Assembly: GCA_964342825.1 (NCBI GenBank)
Contig: CAYFHO010000008.1
Coordinates: forward strand, 47,024 to 111,023
DNA length: 64,000 nucleotides
Source: AAA164-E04 sp964342825
Lineage (GTDB): Bacteria; Verrucomicrobiota; Verrucomicrobiia; Limisphaerales; AAA164-E04
Direction: 5' to 3'
Positions 54,994-63,944 of the stretch are shown here, piece after piece (positions within the stretch are counted from its first letter, which is position 1; each line of letters begins with the position of its first letter). Below the pieces are notes generated by a model, which saw only the letters and a program-made list of their open reading frames with translations, was not told the origin of the DNA and searched no databases. The position numbers were made by a program, and so were the translations under genes.

Positions 54994-57288
54994 TCAATCT
55001 TCAAAAAGTTGTTGATGGATGCGTCTCAGTTCGCTGGATGGTATTTTGTGAACTGCTCTGTCGTAAGTTAGCAGTCCATTGATCTCACCCTCCACATCCG
55101 TTGTTTGTGTGTACACTCCGCCCGCGATACCTTGATTCTTCAGTTGAACCAAGCGTGCGATCGATTCTCGATAGCGTTCCTTATACTCTTCCAGGGACTT
55201 GGGCAATCCTCCGTAGCCCCAGTTCCTTTTCTGATGATCCCAGAGGTGATCTTTGACGGGCCAGCCATGACCGCCAAATTCTCCCATGACTTTGATGAAC
55301 CCCTCGTCGTAACGATCCGCGTCAAAGGGGAATTCCGGATGAGGGTAGGCGTGAGCGTCTACAATGTGTCCAATGGGCCAGAAGTTACCACCGCTTGCAA
55401 TATTGACATGTCGCGTCCAGTCACGATTCATGGTCCAGGCTCCCACTTCCATGGTGCGGTGTTGTCCCCATGCCTCATTAAATGGGACCCATACCACGAT
55501 GGAAGGATGGTTTTCCAGGGTATTGATCATGGCCTCCAGCTCGGACAGGTATTGTTGATGTTCATCATCGGTCCACTCGGCATCCACTGGATCCGGTTTG
55601 AGTCGGGTCCAGGGTGGGTTTTTGATGGCACTCACCTGATCTTGCCAAACCATCATTCCGAGTCGGTCACAATGGTAATAGAACCTGCGAGGTTCTATCT
55701 TGATGTGCTTGCGGATCATGTTAAATCCTGCATCACGCAGATAAAGGATATCAGAGACCAAAGCCTCATCGGAGGGTGGGGTGAGCAGTCCATCAGGCCA
55801 CCATCCCTGATCCAGAGGGCCCCAATGAAAAATAGGTTCATCATTCAGAGTGAATCGTAAATGGCCTTCATCATCTCTCACTTTCCCAACTTTTCGGAGT
55901 GCCACATAAGATTCTATCTGGTCCATTTTATGGCCACCCGCATCGCTCAATATTAATTTGATCGGGTAAAGCTGGGGAGTCGCTGGAGACCAGTGGACTG
56001 CATCGGGAATGGTGAGGACCAATTGATTGTAAGGTCCCAACTCACATTGAACACGGGGTGTCTCGGCAATCACCTGTCCGTTGTCGAACGCGATTGCCTG
56101 GATGTAAGATTTAAATCCTTCGAGGTTGTGTAGGCGAGGGGTGATAATGACTTTGTTTTCATCCAAAACGGAGAAATATTTGAAATCGGAAATATGGGCC
56201 CCTGGCACTTGTTCCATCCAGACGGTCTGCCAGATTCCAGAAACCCTGGTGTACCAGATGCCTTTTGGATTTAATCTCTGTTTTCCTCTCAACTGAGTGC
56301 CTGAAGTCGTATCATTGACCTTAACCTTGATCTCGTTTTGCCCGGTTTTGACCAGAGGAGTGATATCCAGAGTGAAAGGGGAGTTGCCACCTTTGTGGGA
56401 TCCAGCCATCACTCCATTGATCCATACAGAGCATTCGTAATCGACTGCCTCAAATTTCAGTTTTGACAAATGCCCCTCCTTGGGATGCCACTCGAACGAG
56501 CGTCGGTACCACAGAGTTTCTTCAGGTTCGAGCAACCTTTGAACACCTGACAACTTGGATTCGATGCAAAATGGCACCAGGATCTTACCCTCCCAGACGT
56601 TTGGTTGAGTACTCGGATCGGAAACGACTGCATAATCCCAATGGCCATTCAAATTGAGCCATTGATCCCGTTTGAAAGCCGGGCGAGGGTAATCCTGCCA
56701 CGCGTTTTCAGCGTTTACCTTCTGGCCCCATTGAGTGATCAGGCGTGATTCGAAAGGTTGACTGGACCTTTTGGGCCGCGGCAATTTTGGGACATGGTTC
56801 GCATCGATCACGTGAGCATCAATAAATTGCCCTCCCGCCGTTTGTTGACAGTGAATGGCTATCAGGTTCTCTCCCTTCTTTAGATGCTCGATGTCTGATA
56901 CAGTTAATGGGTGAATCACATAATCGGTCGTGTAACCCATGAACGTTTTAATGAGTGTACCGTTGAGGTAAACGGTTGCGTCTTCATCGTGATGAATCAT
57001 CAATGCCGGATTTTTCGGTAACTCATCCAAATCGAAATGACGTCGGATCCAGATATTTTCGGTGAACCACTCCGTACCCACCCGGGCACCAGGCGTGTCA
57101 GTATCCCCAAAACCACCGTGACCCTTCTTCCAGGCTGAGTCATCGAAATCGAGAGAATACCAATCTGGATTGGGCGAGGATGAGGTGTATTTCCAAGCCG
57201 GGTCCTTCAACGTCGCACCGAGGGCAAGAAAAGGTTCCAAGATGAGGATCCAGACAAGCAATAACAGCGGGGGTATCGTTTTTCTCAT
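54994..57288 (-). CDS. Glycoside hydrolase family 2 protein (beta-galactosidase/glucuronidase type), exported
   Basis: 764 residues with a signal peptide ('PPLLLLVWILILEPFLALGA'). An N-terminal ~170-residue beta domain ('DEDATVYLNGTLIKTF') precedes the GH2 sugar-binding jelly roll ('LSKLKFEAVDYECSVWINGVMAGSH'), the Ig-like domain and the TIM barrel ('NMIRKHIKIEPRRFYYHCDRLGMMVWQD'). The acid/base Glu is probably in 'WVPFNEAWGQ' (near 604) and the nucleophile Glu in 'VMGEFGGHGWP' (near 669), both intact. It should remove terminal beta-linked sugars in the periplasm or outside. The stop lies just inside the longest frame of the PSD1 gene, which suggests one operon GH2-PSD1-DUF1501 for glycan use. 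The exact sugar cannot be read. Confidence 0.9.
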   Translation of the reverse strand: MRKTIPPLLLLVWILILEPFLALGATLKDPAWKYTSSSPNPDWYSLDFDDSAWKKGHGGFGDTDTPGARVGTEWFTENIWIRRHFDLDELPKNPALMIHHDEDATVYLNGTLIKTFMGYTTDYVIHPLTVSDIEHLKKGENLIAIHCQQTAGGQFIDAHVIDANHVPKLPRPKRSSQPFESRLITQWGQKVNAENAWQDYPRPAFKRDQWLNLNGHWDYAVVSDPSTQPNVWEGKILVPFCIESKLSGVQRLLEPEETLWYRRSFEWHPKEGHLSKLKFEAVDYECSVWINGVMAGSHKGGNSPFTLDITPLVKTGQNEIKVKVNDTTSGTQLRGKQRLNPKGIWYTRVSGIWQTVWMEQVPGAHISDFKYFSVLDENKVIITPRLHNLEGFKSYIQAIAFDNGQVIAETPRVQCELGPYNQLVLTIPDAVHWSPATPQLYPIKLILSDAGGHKMDQIESYVALRKVGKVRDDEGHLRFTLNDEPIFHWGPLDQGWWPDGLLTPPSDEALVSDILYLRDAGFNMIRKHIKIEPRRFYYHCDRLGMMVWQDQVSAIKNPPWTRLKPDPVDAEWTDDEHQQYLSELEAMINTLENHPSIVVWVPFNEAWGQHRTMEVGAWTMNRDWTRHVNIASGGNFWPIGHIVDAHAYPHPEFPFDADRYDEGFIKVMGEFGGHGWPVKDHLWDHQKRNWGYGGLPKSLEEYKERYRESIARLVQLKNQGIAGGVYTQTTDVEGEINGLLTYDRAVHKIPSSELRRIHQQLFED

Positions 57289-57526
57289 AAACCCCCAATT
57301 TATTAAATTAGCATCACAATGGCAATTTGGATTTGGTGAACTTGAGGGCCTTGAGTAAGGGCTTCTTGGAAGCTTTCTGTTGTTCGTTTAGTCAGAATTG
57401 GCTACTTGCCTCGACTCAGATACTTCTTAGCTTTTTCTAACCTTCCTAATTACAAAACGTTCCGGAGATTTCGAGATGTTAAGAGTTGCTTTTTGGTTCA
57501 GGAATGATACGTGTAGGTATTAATTC

Positions 57527-58750
57527 ATGATGAATTTTAAAGCGATGAGGGTTATGAATCGATTGATGGAAAGATGGTTTCGGCAACGGCGGTTGATTTT
57601 TTTCCGGTGTTGTGCTCCTCTTGCGCCACTTTTGTGTTGTCTGATGTTGAATTCGTTTCAAGCTCAGTCATCGGAAGGTGTCGCCTCCAAAACTTCCTGG
57701 CCGATGTATCGAGGCAAACCCTCGCTTGACGGCCTTTCACCCGCAACGTTGGGTGGCAATCTGCGTGAAGCCTGGGTTTTCAAGGCAGGTTCTTCCATTA
57801 AATCATCTGCTGCTATTGTCGAGGATCGGGTTTACATTGGTTCAGACGATGGTTTTCTTTACTCTCTCAATCTGAAGGATGGAACCGAGGTTTGGAAGTT
57901 TGAAACCGACGGCAACATCGAAAGCTCTCCTCTGGTGCTGAGGGATTCTGTTTACATCGGTTCAGGCGATGGATTTGTTTATAAACTGTCTGCCAAGGAC
58001 GGTGGCCTGGAGTGGAAATATGAAACCGAAGACCAGGTCCTGGGGGCCCCTAATTGGATCAAGTCTCCCGATGGAAGTGAAACCTGGATTCTGGCCGGTA
58101 GTTACGATTTCAGACTTCATTGCATCCGTGCAAAAGATGGATCGAAGGTATGGGACTACGAGACCGGCAATTATATCAATGGCACACCGGCTGTGTCCAA
58201 CGGACAGACAGTGTTCGGGGGCTGTGATGCCTTGTTGCATGTCATTCAGTTATCGGATGGCAAGAAGGTTAAAGAGATCGAAGCCGGTGCCTATATCGCT
58301 GGCTCTGTTGCGATGACCGGATCCCAGGTTTATGTGGGGCATTATGAAAGCGAGTTCCTTTGTTTTGATTTGGAGCAGGGAGGGCTCAAATGGAAATATC
58401 GCGATCGAAATTTTCCGTACTATTCATCCCCCGCGATTGTCGGTGACAAAGTGATGATTGGGGGCAGGGACAGGCAATTGCATTGCTTGAACCGGGAGTC
58501 AGGTGAAAGGCTCTGGAGGTTTCCAACGCGAGGCAAGGTGGACAGTTCGCCTGTGGTCGTGGGAACCGAAGTCGTCTTTGGATCCGAAGACGGTCGTCTA
58601 TATCGAGTTAATATTGAAGACGGCAAAGAGATCCAGTCGATTGACGTAGGTCAGCCACTGACCAGTTCACCCGCGGTGATCAATGATTGGGTCGTGATTG
58701 GTAGTGAAGACGGCAATGTCTATGGATTTCATTCTGGAAAGAACCCTTGA
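57527..58750 (+). CDS. Exported PQQ-type beta-propeller protein
   Basis: 407 residues. A basic then hydrophobic N-terminus ('RQRRLIFFRCCAPLAPLLCCLMLNSFQAQ') looks like a signal peptide. 'SWPMYRGKPSLDGLSPATL' opens the propeller, and at least seven repeats follow with the pattern 'VYIGSDDGFLYSLNLKDGTEVWKFETDG', the PQQ/quinoprotein-like WD blade. No dehydrogenase catalytic residues or haem motif are seen, so I take it as a non-enzymatic binding propeller, close to the BamB/PQQ_2 type common in Planctomycetota and Verrucomicrobiota. It precedes the radical SAM operon by 52 bases and might be co-transcribed. ATGs at 57527, 57530, 57545 and later make the exact start uncertain. Confidence 0.82.
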   Translation: MMNFKAMRVMNRLMERWFRQRRLIFFRCCAPLAPLLCCLMLNSFQAQSSEGVASKTSWPMYRGKPSLDGLSPATLGGNLREAWVFKAGSSIKSSAAIVEDRVYIGSDDGFLYSLNLKDGTEVWKFETDGNIESSPLVLRDSVYIGSGDGFVYKLSAKDGGLEWKYETEDQVLGAPNWIKSPDGSETWILAGSYDFRLHCIRAKDGSKVWDYETGNYINGTPAVSNGQTVFGGCDALLHVIQLSDGKKVKEIEAGAYIAGSVAMTGSQVYVGHYESEFLCFDLEQGGLKWKYRDRNFPYYSSPAIVGDKVMIGGRDRQLHCLNRESGERLWRFPTRGKVDSSPVVVGTEVVFGSEDGRLYRVNIEDGKEIQSIDVGQPLTSSPAVINDWVVIGSEDGNVYGFHSGKNP

Positions 58751-58802
58751 ACATATCACACATGCAATTGAGGGAACACGATAAGGGCTAGGATAAAATA
58801 TT

Positions 58803-60155
58803 ATGAGCGAAGTAGCGAATTCAAATTTACAGACACAAACCAAGCAGGCAGCCGAGAAAAAGCCGACCACAGCCGGTAATTATTTTGTCTCCAATTATCC
58901 TCCTTATTCCTTCTGGAAACCTGATCATGTCGGTGAATTCCTTGTGGCCATTGAACGACCTCCCGCGCCGGATACCAAGTTGGGACTTTATCTCCATGTT
59001 CCTTTTTGCCGAAAGCGTTGTCACTTTTGTTATTTCAAGGTTTACACAGACAAAAACGCCACCGCGATCAATGGTTACCTGGAATCCGCCGTCAAGGAGC
59101 TGGAAGTTTATGCCTCCAAACCCTTCATCGGAGGACGCAAACCCAATTTTGTTTATTTCGGAGGCGGAACGCCATCCTACCTTTCCGTTCCGCAACTCAC
59201 TTCATTGACGGATCGGATGAAGGCTCTGCTTCCGTGGGATGAAGCCGAGGAAGTTGCTTTCGAATGCGAACCCGGAACACTGACAGATCAAAAGCTGAAA
59301 GCGATTCGCGACATCGGTGTGACTCGGTTGAGTCTGGGTGTTGAACATTTTGATGACCATATCCTGGAGACCAACGGTCGTGCCCACCGCTCCAAAGAAA
59401 TCGGCAGAGCCTATCAGTATGCTCGGGAGATTGAATTTCCACAGATCAACATCGACCTCATTGCCGGTATGCTGGAGGAAACCGAAGATAAGTGGAAAAT
59501 GGCGGTCGAACGAACTTTGGAGCTGGAGCCTGACAGCGTGACGATTTATCAAATGGAAGTTCCCTTCAACACCGGTATCTATCGTCAGATGAAGGAATCC
59601 GGTCAATTGACCGCTCCCGTGGCTGATTGGGAAACCAAACGCCGATGGGTGAATGATGCTTTCAGTGAACTGGAGAAGGAAGGCTACACCGTCACCAGTG
59701 CCTATACGGCGGTAAAAGACAAGGAGCGCACCAAATTTATTTATCGTGACCGACTATGGGAGGGAGCTGATTTGCTTTCTGTTGGGGTGGCTTCGTTTGG
59801 GCATATTGGTGGAACGCATTATCAAAACAACGCCGATTTCGAACCGTATGTGAATGCCATTCTCGATGGCGAACTTCCCGTCTTTCGAGCCCTGACTCCC
59901 TCCAATGAAGAGCGATTGATTCGTGAGTTTATCCTTCAGCTCAAACTGGGGCACACTCGCTGCAGTTATTTCGATCAAAAGTTTGGGGTCAATGTGAAAG
60001 AAAAATTTGCTGCCCCTCTGCAGAAGATTGCCGACTGGGGTTTCCTCAAAATCGAAGGGGATGAGATCCGGTTGAACCGCGACGGTCTGTTGCAGGTGGA
60101 TCGATTGCTTCATGAATTTTTCCTTCCTCAGCATCTAACTCAAAGACTGGTTTAA
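58803..60155 (+). CDS. HemN/HemW-like radical SAM protein
   Basis: 450 residues. The [4Fe-4S]/SAM motif is C-x3-C-x2-C in 'PFCRKRCHFCYFKVYTDKN' (about residue 70). The barrel shows 'FVYFGGGTPSYLSVPQL' and 'RLSLGVEHFDDHILETNGRAH', both typical of the coproporphyrinogen III oxidase-like subfamily, and a HemN C-terminal-like domain closes the protein. True HemN has a fourth Cys two residues after the cluster motif; it is missing here, so this is more likely a HemW-like or specialised enzyme than the haem pathway oxidase. A start at 58803 is supported by an upstream AGGAT. Only two bases separate it from the chorismate-lyase-like gene, so a shared pathway is likely; the substrate is unknown. Confidence 0.85.
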   Translation: MSEVANSNLQTQTKQAAEKKPTTAGNYFVSNYPPYSFWKPDHVGEFLVAIERPPAPDTKLGLYLHVPFCRKRCHFCYFKVYTDKNATAINGYLESAVKELEVYASKPFIGGRKPNFVYFGGGTPSYLSVPQLTSLTDRMKALLPWDEAEEVAFECEPGTLTDQKLKAIRDIGVTRLSLGVEHFDDHILETNGRAHRSKEIGRAYQYAREIEFPQINIDLIAGMLEETEDKWKMAVERTLELEPDSVTIYQMEVPFNTGIYRQMKESGQLTAPVADWETKRRWVNDAFSELEKEGYTVTSAYTAVKDKERTKFIYRDRLWEGADLLSVGVASFGHIGGTHYQNNADFEPYVNAILDGELPVFRALTPSNEERLIREFILQLKLGHTRCSYFDQKFGVNVKEKFAAPLQKIADWGFLKIEGDEIRLNRDGLLQVDRLLHEFFLPQHLTQRLV

Positions 60156-60157
60156 GT

Positions 60158-60739
60158 ATGGGCGACGCTCAAAGCGATCCAACATTGTCTCTGGTGGCCG
60201 AAACAACCTCGTTTTGGTATCCGCTTGATTACTGCTACCAGAGGCAAAACATGGTGCTGCCCAAGCTGGAGCAGGTAGATCCAGAACAAATCCCGGAGCC
60301 TTACAAAAGTCTGGTCGTGCATCAAAAGGACATGACCCCGACTCTGGAAAAATTTTACGATGACCAGATCTATATCGAAATACTCCATCGTGATTACTCG
60401 GATTTGCATTACTTCCGGGAAGTGGTATTGAAATTGGAGAAGAGTCATCGTCCGGTCGAATTCGGTGCCATTCGTATCTATCTTGAACGGTTCCCGAAAG
60501 ACGCGCGTGAAGTCATTTTGAATGAGCACATTCCACTTGGGCATATTTTGGGTACGTTTGATGTGGAACATACCAGCAGTCCCATTGGCTACTTGAGAAT
60601 GGTGCCGGACGAATTGATCACCAAGACCTTGGGGAACGCCCGAAATACCTGGCTCTATGGGCGTCGAAATCGACTCTCCAATCCAGAGGGAGAATCGTTG
60701 GCTGAGATTGTGGAAATCTTGCCTGAGGTAAAAGAATGA
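60158..60739 (+). CDS. Chorismate pyruvate-lyase-like protein (DUF98/UbiC fold)
   Basis: 193 residues. 'LVVHQKDMTPTLEKFYDDQI' (52-71) is the DUF98 signature, in which a Met-Thr-x-Thr-Leu-Glu run follows a His. 'REVILNEHIPLGHIL' (118-131) and 'LYGRRNRLSNPEGESLAEIVE' line up with UbiC segments: the first around its active-site Arg, the second like its 'GRRSRL' motif and following Glu. Known members (UbiC, mycobacterial Rv2949c) cut chorismate to 4-hydroxybenzoate and pyruvate. Here the gene lies between a radical SAM gene and a halogenase-like gene, so the likely role is supply or modification of an aromatic acid for a special metabolite or quinone. Activity is inferred only. Confidence 0.72.
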   Translation: MGDAQSDPTLSLVAETTSFWYPLDYCYQRQNMVLPKLEQVDPEQIPEPYKSLVVHQKDMTPTLEKFYDDQIYIEILHRDYSDLHYFREVVLKLEKSHRPVEFGAIRIYLERFPKDAREVILNEHIPLGHILGTFDVEHTSSPIGYLRMVPDELITKTLGNARNTWLYGRRNRLSNPEGESLAEIVEILPEVKE

Positions 60740-60773
60740 GGCCTGAGGTCCGAATTTAACTGACTTAATTGAA

Positions 60774-62051
60774 ATGCAAAAAGATTACGATGTCGTCATT
60801 ATTGGTGCCGGCCCTTCCGGTCTGAGTGCTGCAAGTATCCTTGCCGAGGAGGGACATCGGGTTTTGATTCTTGAACGCGAAAAGTTCCCGCGCTACCGGA
60901 TTGGTGAGTCCATGATTCCATTCACCTACTTTCCGCTCAAACGCCTGGGGTTGATTGATCGCATGCGGCAATCTCATTTCGTCAAGAAACACAGTGTCCA
61001 GTTTGTGGCACCTTCCGGCAAAACCTCGCAGCCGTTTTATTTTTCAACCCGCTACGATGAAAATGTCTCCCAAACCTGGCAAGTGGTGCGGTCCGAGTTC
61101 GATCAGATGATGTTGGATCACGCTCTGGACAAGGGAGCCGAGGTCATTCAGGAAGTCGATGTCAAAGATCTCCTGCGAGGTGAAGATCAGTCGGTTGTGG
61201 GTGTCAAGTATCAGGATAAGAATGGGCAGATTGCCGAAGTGCATGCCTCGATCACCCTGGATGGATCGGGCAAGGAAGCGTTTTCCGTGGCTAAAAACCA
61301 ATGGCGTGAGCGCGATCCTTATCTCAACAAAGTGGCGGTTTGGACCTACTACAAAAATGCCAAAAGAGATGAAGGCATTGATGCCGGTGCCACCACGGTT
61401 GCTTTTGTTCCGGAGAAGGGCTGGTTTTGGTTTATTCCACAGCATGATAACATCACTTCAGTGGGAGTGGTTGCTGAAGCCAAGTATCTGACCAGGGACG
61501 GAGTGAAGCTTCCTGAAGAAATCTTCAAACGGGAAATCGAGCAGAACAAGTGGATCCATCAATATCTGAACGAAGGCGAACAGTTCGGCCCCTATCGAGC
61601 CACCAGTGAATATACTTTCCGTTCCAGATACTCCGCTGAAAAAGGACTGCTGCTGATTGGTGATGCGTTTGGTTTTCTGGATCCTGTCTTCTCTTCAGGT
61701 TTATTGATCGCTTTGAAAAGCGGTGTGCTGGCTGGTGAAACGGTGAGTGCATGTCTCAAGGAAAACGACCTCTCACCGACCCGATTCACCGAATACAGTC
61801 GGGTCATGTGCGAAGGCATCGAGAACATGCGCAAGCTGGTGTATGCCTTCTACAATGAAAAATTCAGTTTCAAGGATTTGATTGATAAGTATCCCGAAGT
61901 TGGGGGAGATGTGACCGATTGTTTATCCGGAGATGTGAACAAGGATTTTTCCGGGCTTTGGGACAAGATTCGTGATTTTGCCGACATCCCCGACGAGCTT
62001 CCATTTGGTCAACCTTTGATGGAATCTTCCTCCGAAGCATTGCCTGCATGA
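60774..62051 (+). CDS. FAD-dependent oxidoreductase, flavin halogenase-like
   Basis: 425 residues. The FAD-binding loop is 'VVIIGAGPSGLSAASILAEEG' (GxGxxG), followed by 'EREKFPRYRIGESMIPF', the pattern of tryptophan-halogenase-type and geranylgeranyl-reductase-type flavoproteins. 'GWFWFIP' near 220 fits the WxWxIP motif of flavin-dependent halogenases, and 'GDAFGFLDPVFSSGL' matches their second FAD motif. Halogenation would also need a Lys in the active site between the sites, which I cannot confirm by eye; many relatives are plain monooxygenases or reductases. Its stop overlaps the glycosyltransferase ATG as ATGA. The neighbours suggest oxidation or halogenation of an aromatic product. Confidence 0.82.
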   Translation: MQKDYDVVIIGAGPSGLSAASILAEEGHRVLILEREKFPRYRIGESMIPFTYFPLKRLGLIDRMRQSHFVKKHSVQFVAPSGKTSQPFYFSTRYDENVSQTWQVVRSEFDQMMLDHALDKGAEVIQEVDVKDLLRGEDQSVVGVKYQDKNGQIAEVHASITLDGSGKEAFSVAKNQWRERDPYLNKVAVWTYYKNAKRDEGIDAGATTVAFVPEKGWFWFIPQHDNITSVGVVAEAKYLTRDGVKLPEEIFKREIEQNKWIHQYLNEGEQFGPYRATSEYTFRSRYSAEKGLLLIGDAFGFLDPVFSSGLLIALKSGVLAGETVSACLKENDLSPTRFTEYSRVMCEGIENMRKLVYAFYNEKFSFKDLIDKYPEVGGDVTDCLSGDVNKDFSGLWDKIRDFADIPDELPFGQPLMESSSEALPA

Positions 62052-63340
62052 AGATCGTTCAGATCACTCCCGGAGCAGGTGGGATGTATTGCGGAGGCTG
62101 TTTTCGCGACAACTCCCTCGTCAAATGTTTGCGGGACGAAGGACACGATGTGTTGATGGTGCCTCTGTACCTTCCCCTGACGCTTGAAGACGCCGATCAA
62201 AGCTCTGAAACTCCCATTTTCTTTGGCGGGATCAATGTCTTCCTGGATCAATCCCTTGGGCTCTTCAGGAAATTACCCGCGGGTTGGACTTCTTGGCTCA
62301 ACCGTCGCAGCATCCTGAAACGTATTTCTAAATACGCAGCTCGAACACGACCCGAGGATGTGGGGGATTTAACCGTTTCCATGTTGATGGGTGAAGATGG
62401 TCGTCAGCAAAAGGAATTGGATCAACTCATCCATTGGTTGAAGGAACAGATCCAACCGGAGATCATCTGTCTGTCCAATGCACTCCTCATAGGCATGGTT
62501 TCCCAGCTGAAAACCCAACTGAAATGTCCGGTGGTTTGCACGCTTCAGGGGGAGGACACTTTTTTGGATGCGCTCCCTGAGAAAAATCGACAGCAGGCTT
62601 GGGACATTTTACAACAAAGGGCCAGGGAAGTAGACGCCTTCATCGCTCCAAGTCGCTATTTTGGTGATCTCATGCAGAAACGTCTTGGGTTTGGCGAGGG
62701 GCGACTGCATGTCATACCCAATGGCATCCCTGTGGAAGGGTATCAACGCAGTCCGTTGCCAGGCAATCCTCCGGTCCTGGGTTATTTTGCCAGGATGTGT
62801 CACGAGAAAGGCCTGCCCATGTTGGTGGATGCCTTTATTCAATTGAAAAACCAACCTGATCATCAAACTTTAAAGCTCATGGTGGGAGGGGGCATGGGGC
62901 CGTCAGATGAATCAGTGGTCGAGGATCAGAAAAAGAAATTGGATCAGGCTGGTTTTCTGAAGGACGTCAGTTGGCACCCCAACCTGGATCGCGAACAAAA
63001 ACTCGATTTCTTTTCAAAGCTGACCGTGTTTTCAGTTCCTGCCCTCTACGGCGAAACTTTCGGTCTGTATCTACTGGAAGCCATGGCGGCAGGAGTACCG
63101 GTCGTCCAACCCCCTCATGCCGCATTTCCTGAAATTATAGAAGCTACCGGAGGTGGTGTGATTGCATCCGGATTGGAGGTTACCGATTTGGCCGAGTCCA
63201 TTGGCCATTTATTGAAGGATAGGAATCAATTGCAGATGCTGTCAGACAAGGCCCACGATTCAGTGCAAAAAGCCCTCCAATCGAAACATATGGCTGAAAG
63301 GGTGCTGGGGGTTTATCAAAGGATTTTTAATGGTCTTTGA
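62048..63340 (+). CDS. Glycosyltransferase, GT4-type (GT-B fold)
   Basis: 430 residues with the GT-B two-domain layout. The N-terminal acceptor domain opens 'MKIVQITPGAGGMYCGGCFRDNSLVKCLRDEGHDV', which has the glycine-rich donor-site loop. The C-terminal domain contains 'LHVIPNGIPVEGY', 'VLGYFARMCHEKGLPMLVDAF' and the E-x7-E motif in 'ETFGLYLLEAMAAGVPVV', all typical of GT family 4 retaining transferases using nucleotide-sugars. No membrane helix, so it is cytosolic or peripheral. Coupled by an ATGA overlap to the halogenase-like gene, it may glycosylate the product of the operon, as in phenolic glycolipid pathways, but a lipopolysaccharide role is also possible. Confidence 0.87.
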   Translation: MKIVQITPGAGGMYCGGCFRDNSLVKCLRDEGHDVLMVPLYLPLTLEDADQSSETPIFFGGINVFLDQSLGLFRKLPAGWTSWLNRRSILKRISKYAARTRPEDVGDLTVSMLMGEDGRQQKELDQLIHWLKEQIQPEIICLSNALLIGMVSQLKTQLKCPVVCTLQGEDTFLDALPEKNRQQAWDILQQRAREVDAFIAPSRYFGDLMQKRLGFGEGRLHVIPNGIPVEGYQRSPLPGNPPVLGYFARMCHEKGLPMLVDAFIQLKNQPDHQTLKLMVGGGMGPSDESVVEDQKKKLDQAGFLKDVSWHPNLDREQKLDFFSKLTVFSVPALYGETFGLYLLEAMAAGVPVVQPPHAAFPEIIEATGGGVIASGLEVTDLAESIGHLLKDRNQLQMLSDKAHDSVQKALQSKHMAERVLGVYQRIFNGL

Positions 63341-63416
63341 ATTGTCAATCTGTCAGGGTTCCCAACGAATGATATCATGTAATCATTGAAATTCATTATA
63401 GATGGTAACAACTAAT

Positions 63417-63944
63417 ATGAATCTTATTAAACCCGTTCAATTCTTAATGTGTCTGGTATTTTCTATTGTTCTGTGCGGATGCCAATCGACAAAAAGTATC
63501 AAGAAAACGCCTTATCCGGAAATTACCCAGGCGATTCGCGAATTCCACCTAGGAACGCTTAGCCCTGGACAACCAAAACCACCCACTCGCGGCAATGATC
63601 TGAAGGAGTTGCACATCATGAAAGTGTCATGGAGCCAGAACGGATTATTACTTCCTGCCAACATTGGACAAGCAGGTAGTGCGGACGCAACCATAATTGC
63701 ATTCGGTACCCCTGTCCCCAATACCAAAGGTGGGTTTTACAGAGCCAATCTTCTATTCTTCGATCCACAAGAACAGCCCAACATTAATCAAGTCAAATAT
63801 GACGATGGTATGGCATGGATTTACCTTCCGTTTTCTGATTTTGAAGTCACCCACGATTTGCTGAATGAAAACTCAAACAGAATTTACGTCTCATGTGCGA
63901 AATGGGATGATGATGTTTGGGAAGCAGCGATCCTGCATTATTGA
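63417..63944 (+). CDS. Small lipoprotein of unknown function
   Basis: About 175 residues. A signal peptide ending in a lipobox ('LVFSIVLCGCQSTKS', Cys as first mature residue) marks it as a lipoprotein; the ATG at 63417 gives the canonical short basic start, while the frame extends to an ATG at 63402. The mature part is a mixed alpha/beta domain with 'DATIIAFGTPVPNTKGGFYRANLLFFDP' and many aromatic residues, and I recognise no family. It is 76 bases after the glycosyltransferase gene, same strand. The rest of the window (63945-64000) shows nothing. Confidence 0.7.
   Translation: MNLIKPVQFLMCLVFSIVLCGCQSTKSIKKTPYPEITQAIREFHLGTLSPGQPKPPTRGNDLKELHIMKVSWSQNGLLLPANIGQAGSADATIIAFGTPVPNTKGGFYRANLLFFDPQEQPNINQVKYDDGMAWIYLPFSDFEVTHDLLNENSNRIYVSCAKWDDDVWEAAILHY

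Noticed and set aside
58803..60155. Oxygen-independent coproporphyrinogen III oxidase HemN
   Set aside because: The fourth Cys of the HemN motif is absent and the neighbours are not haem genes, so only 'HemN/HemW-like' is supported.
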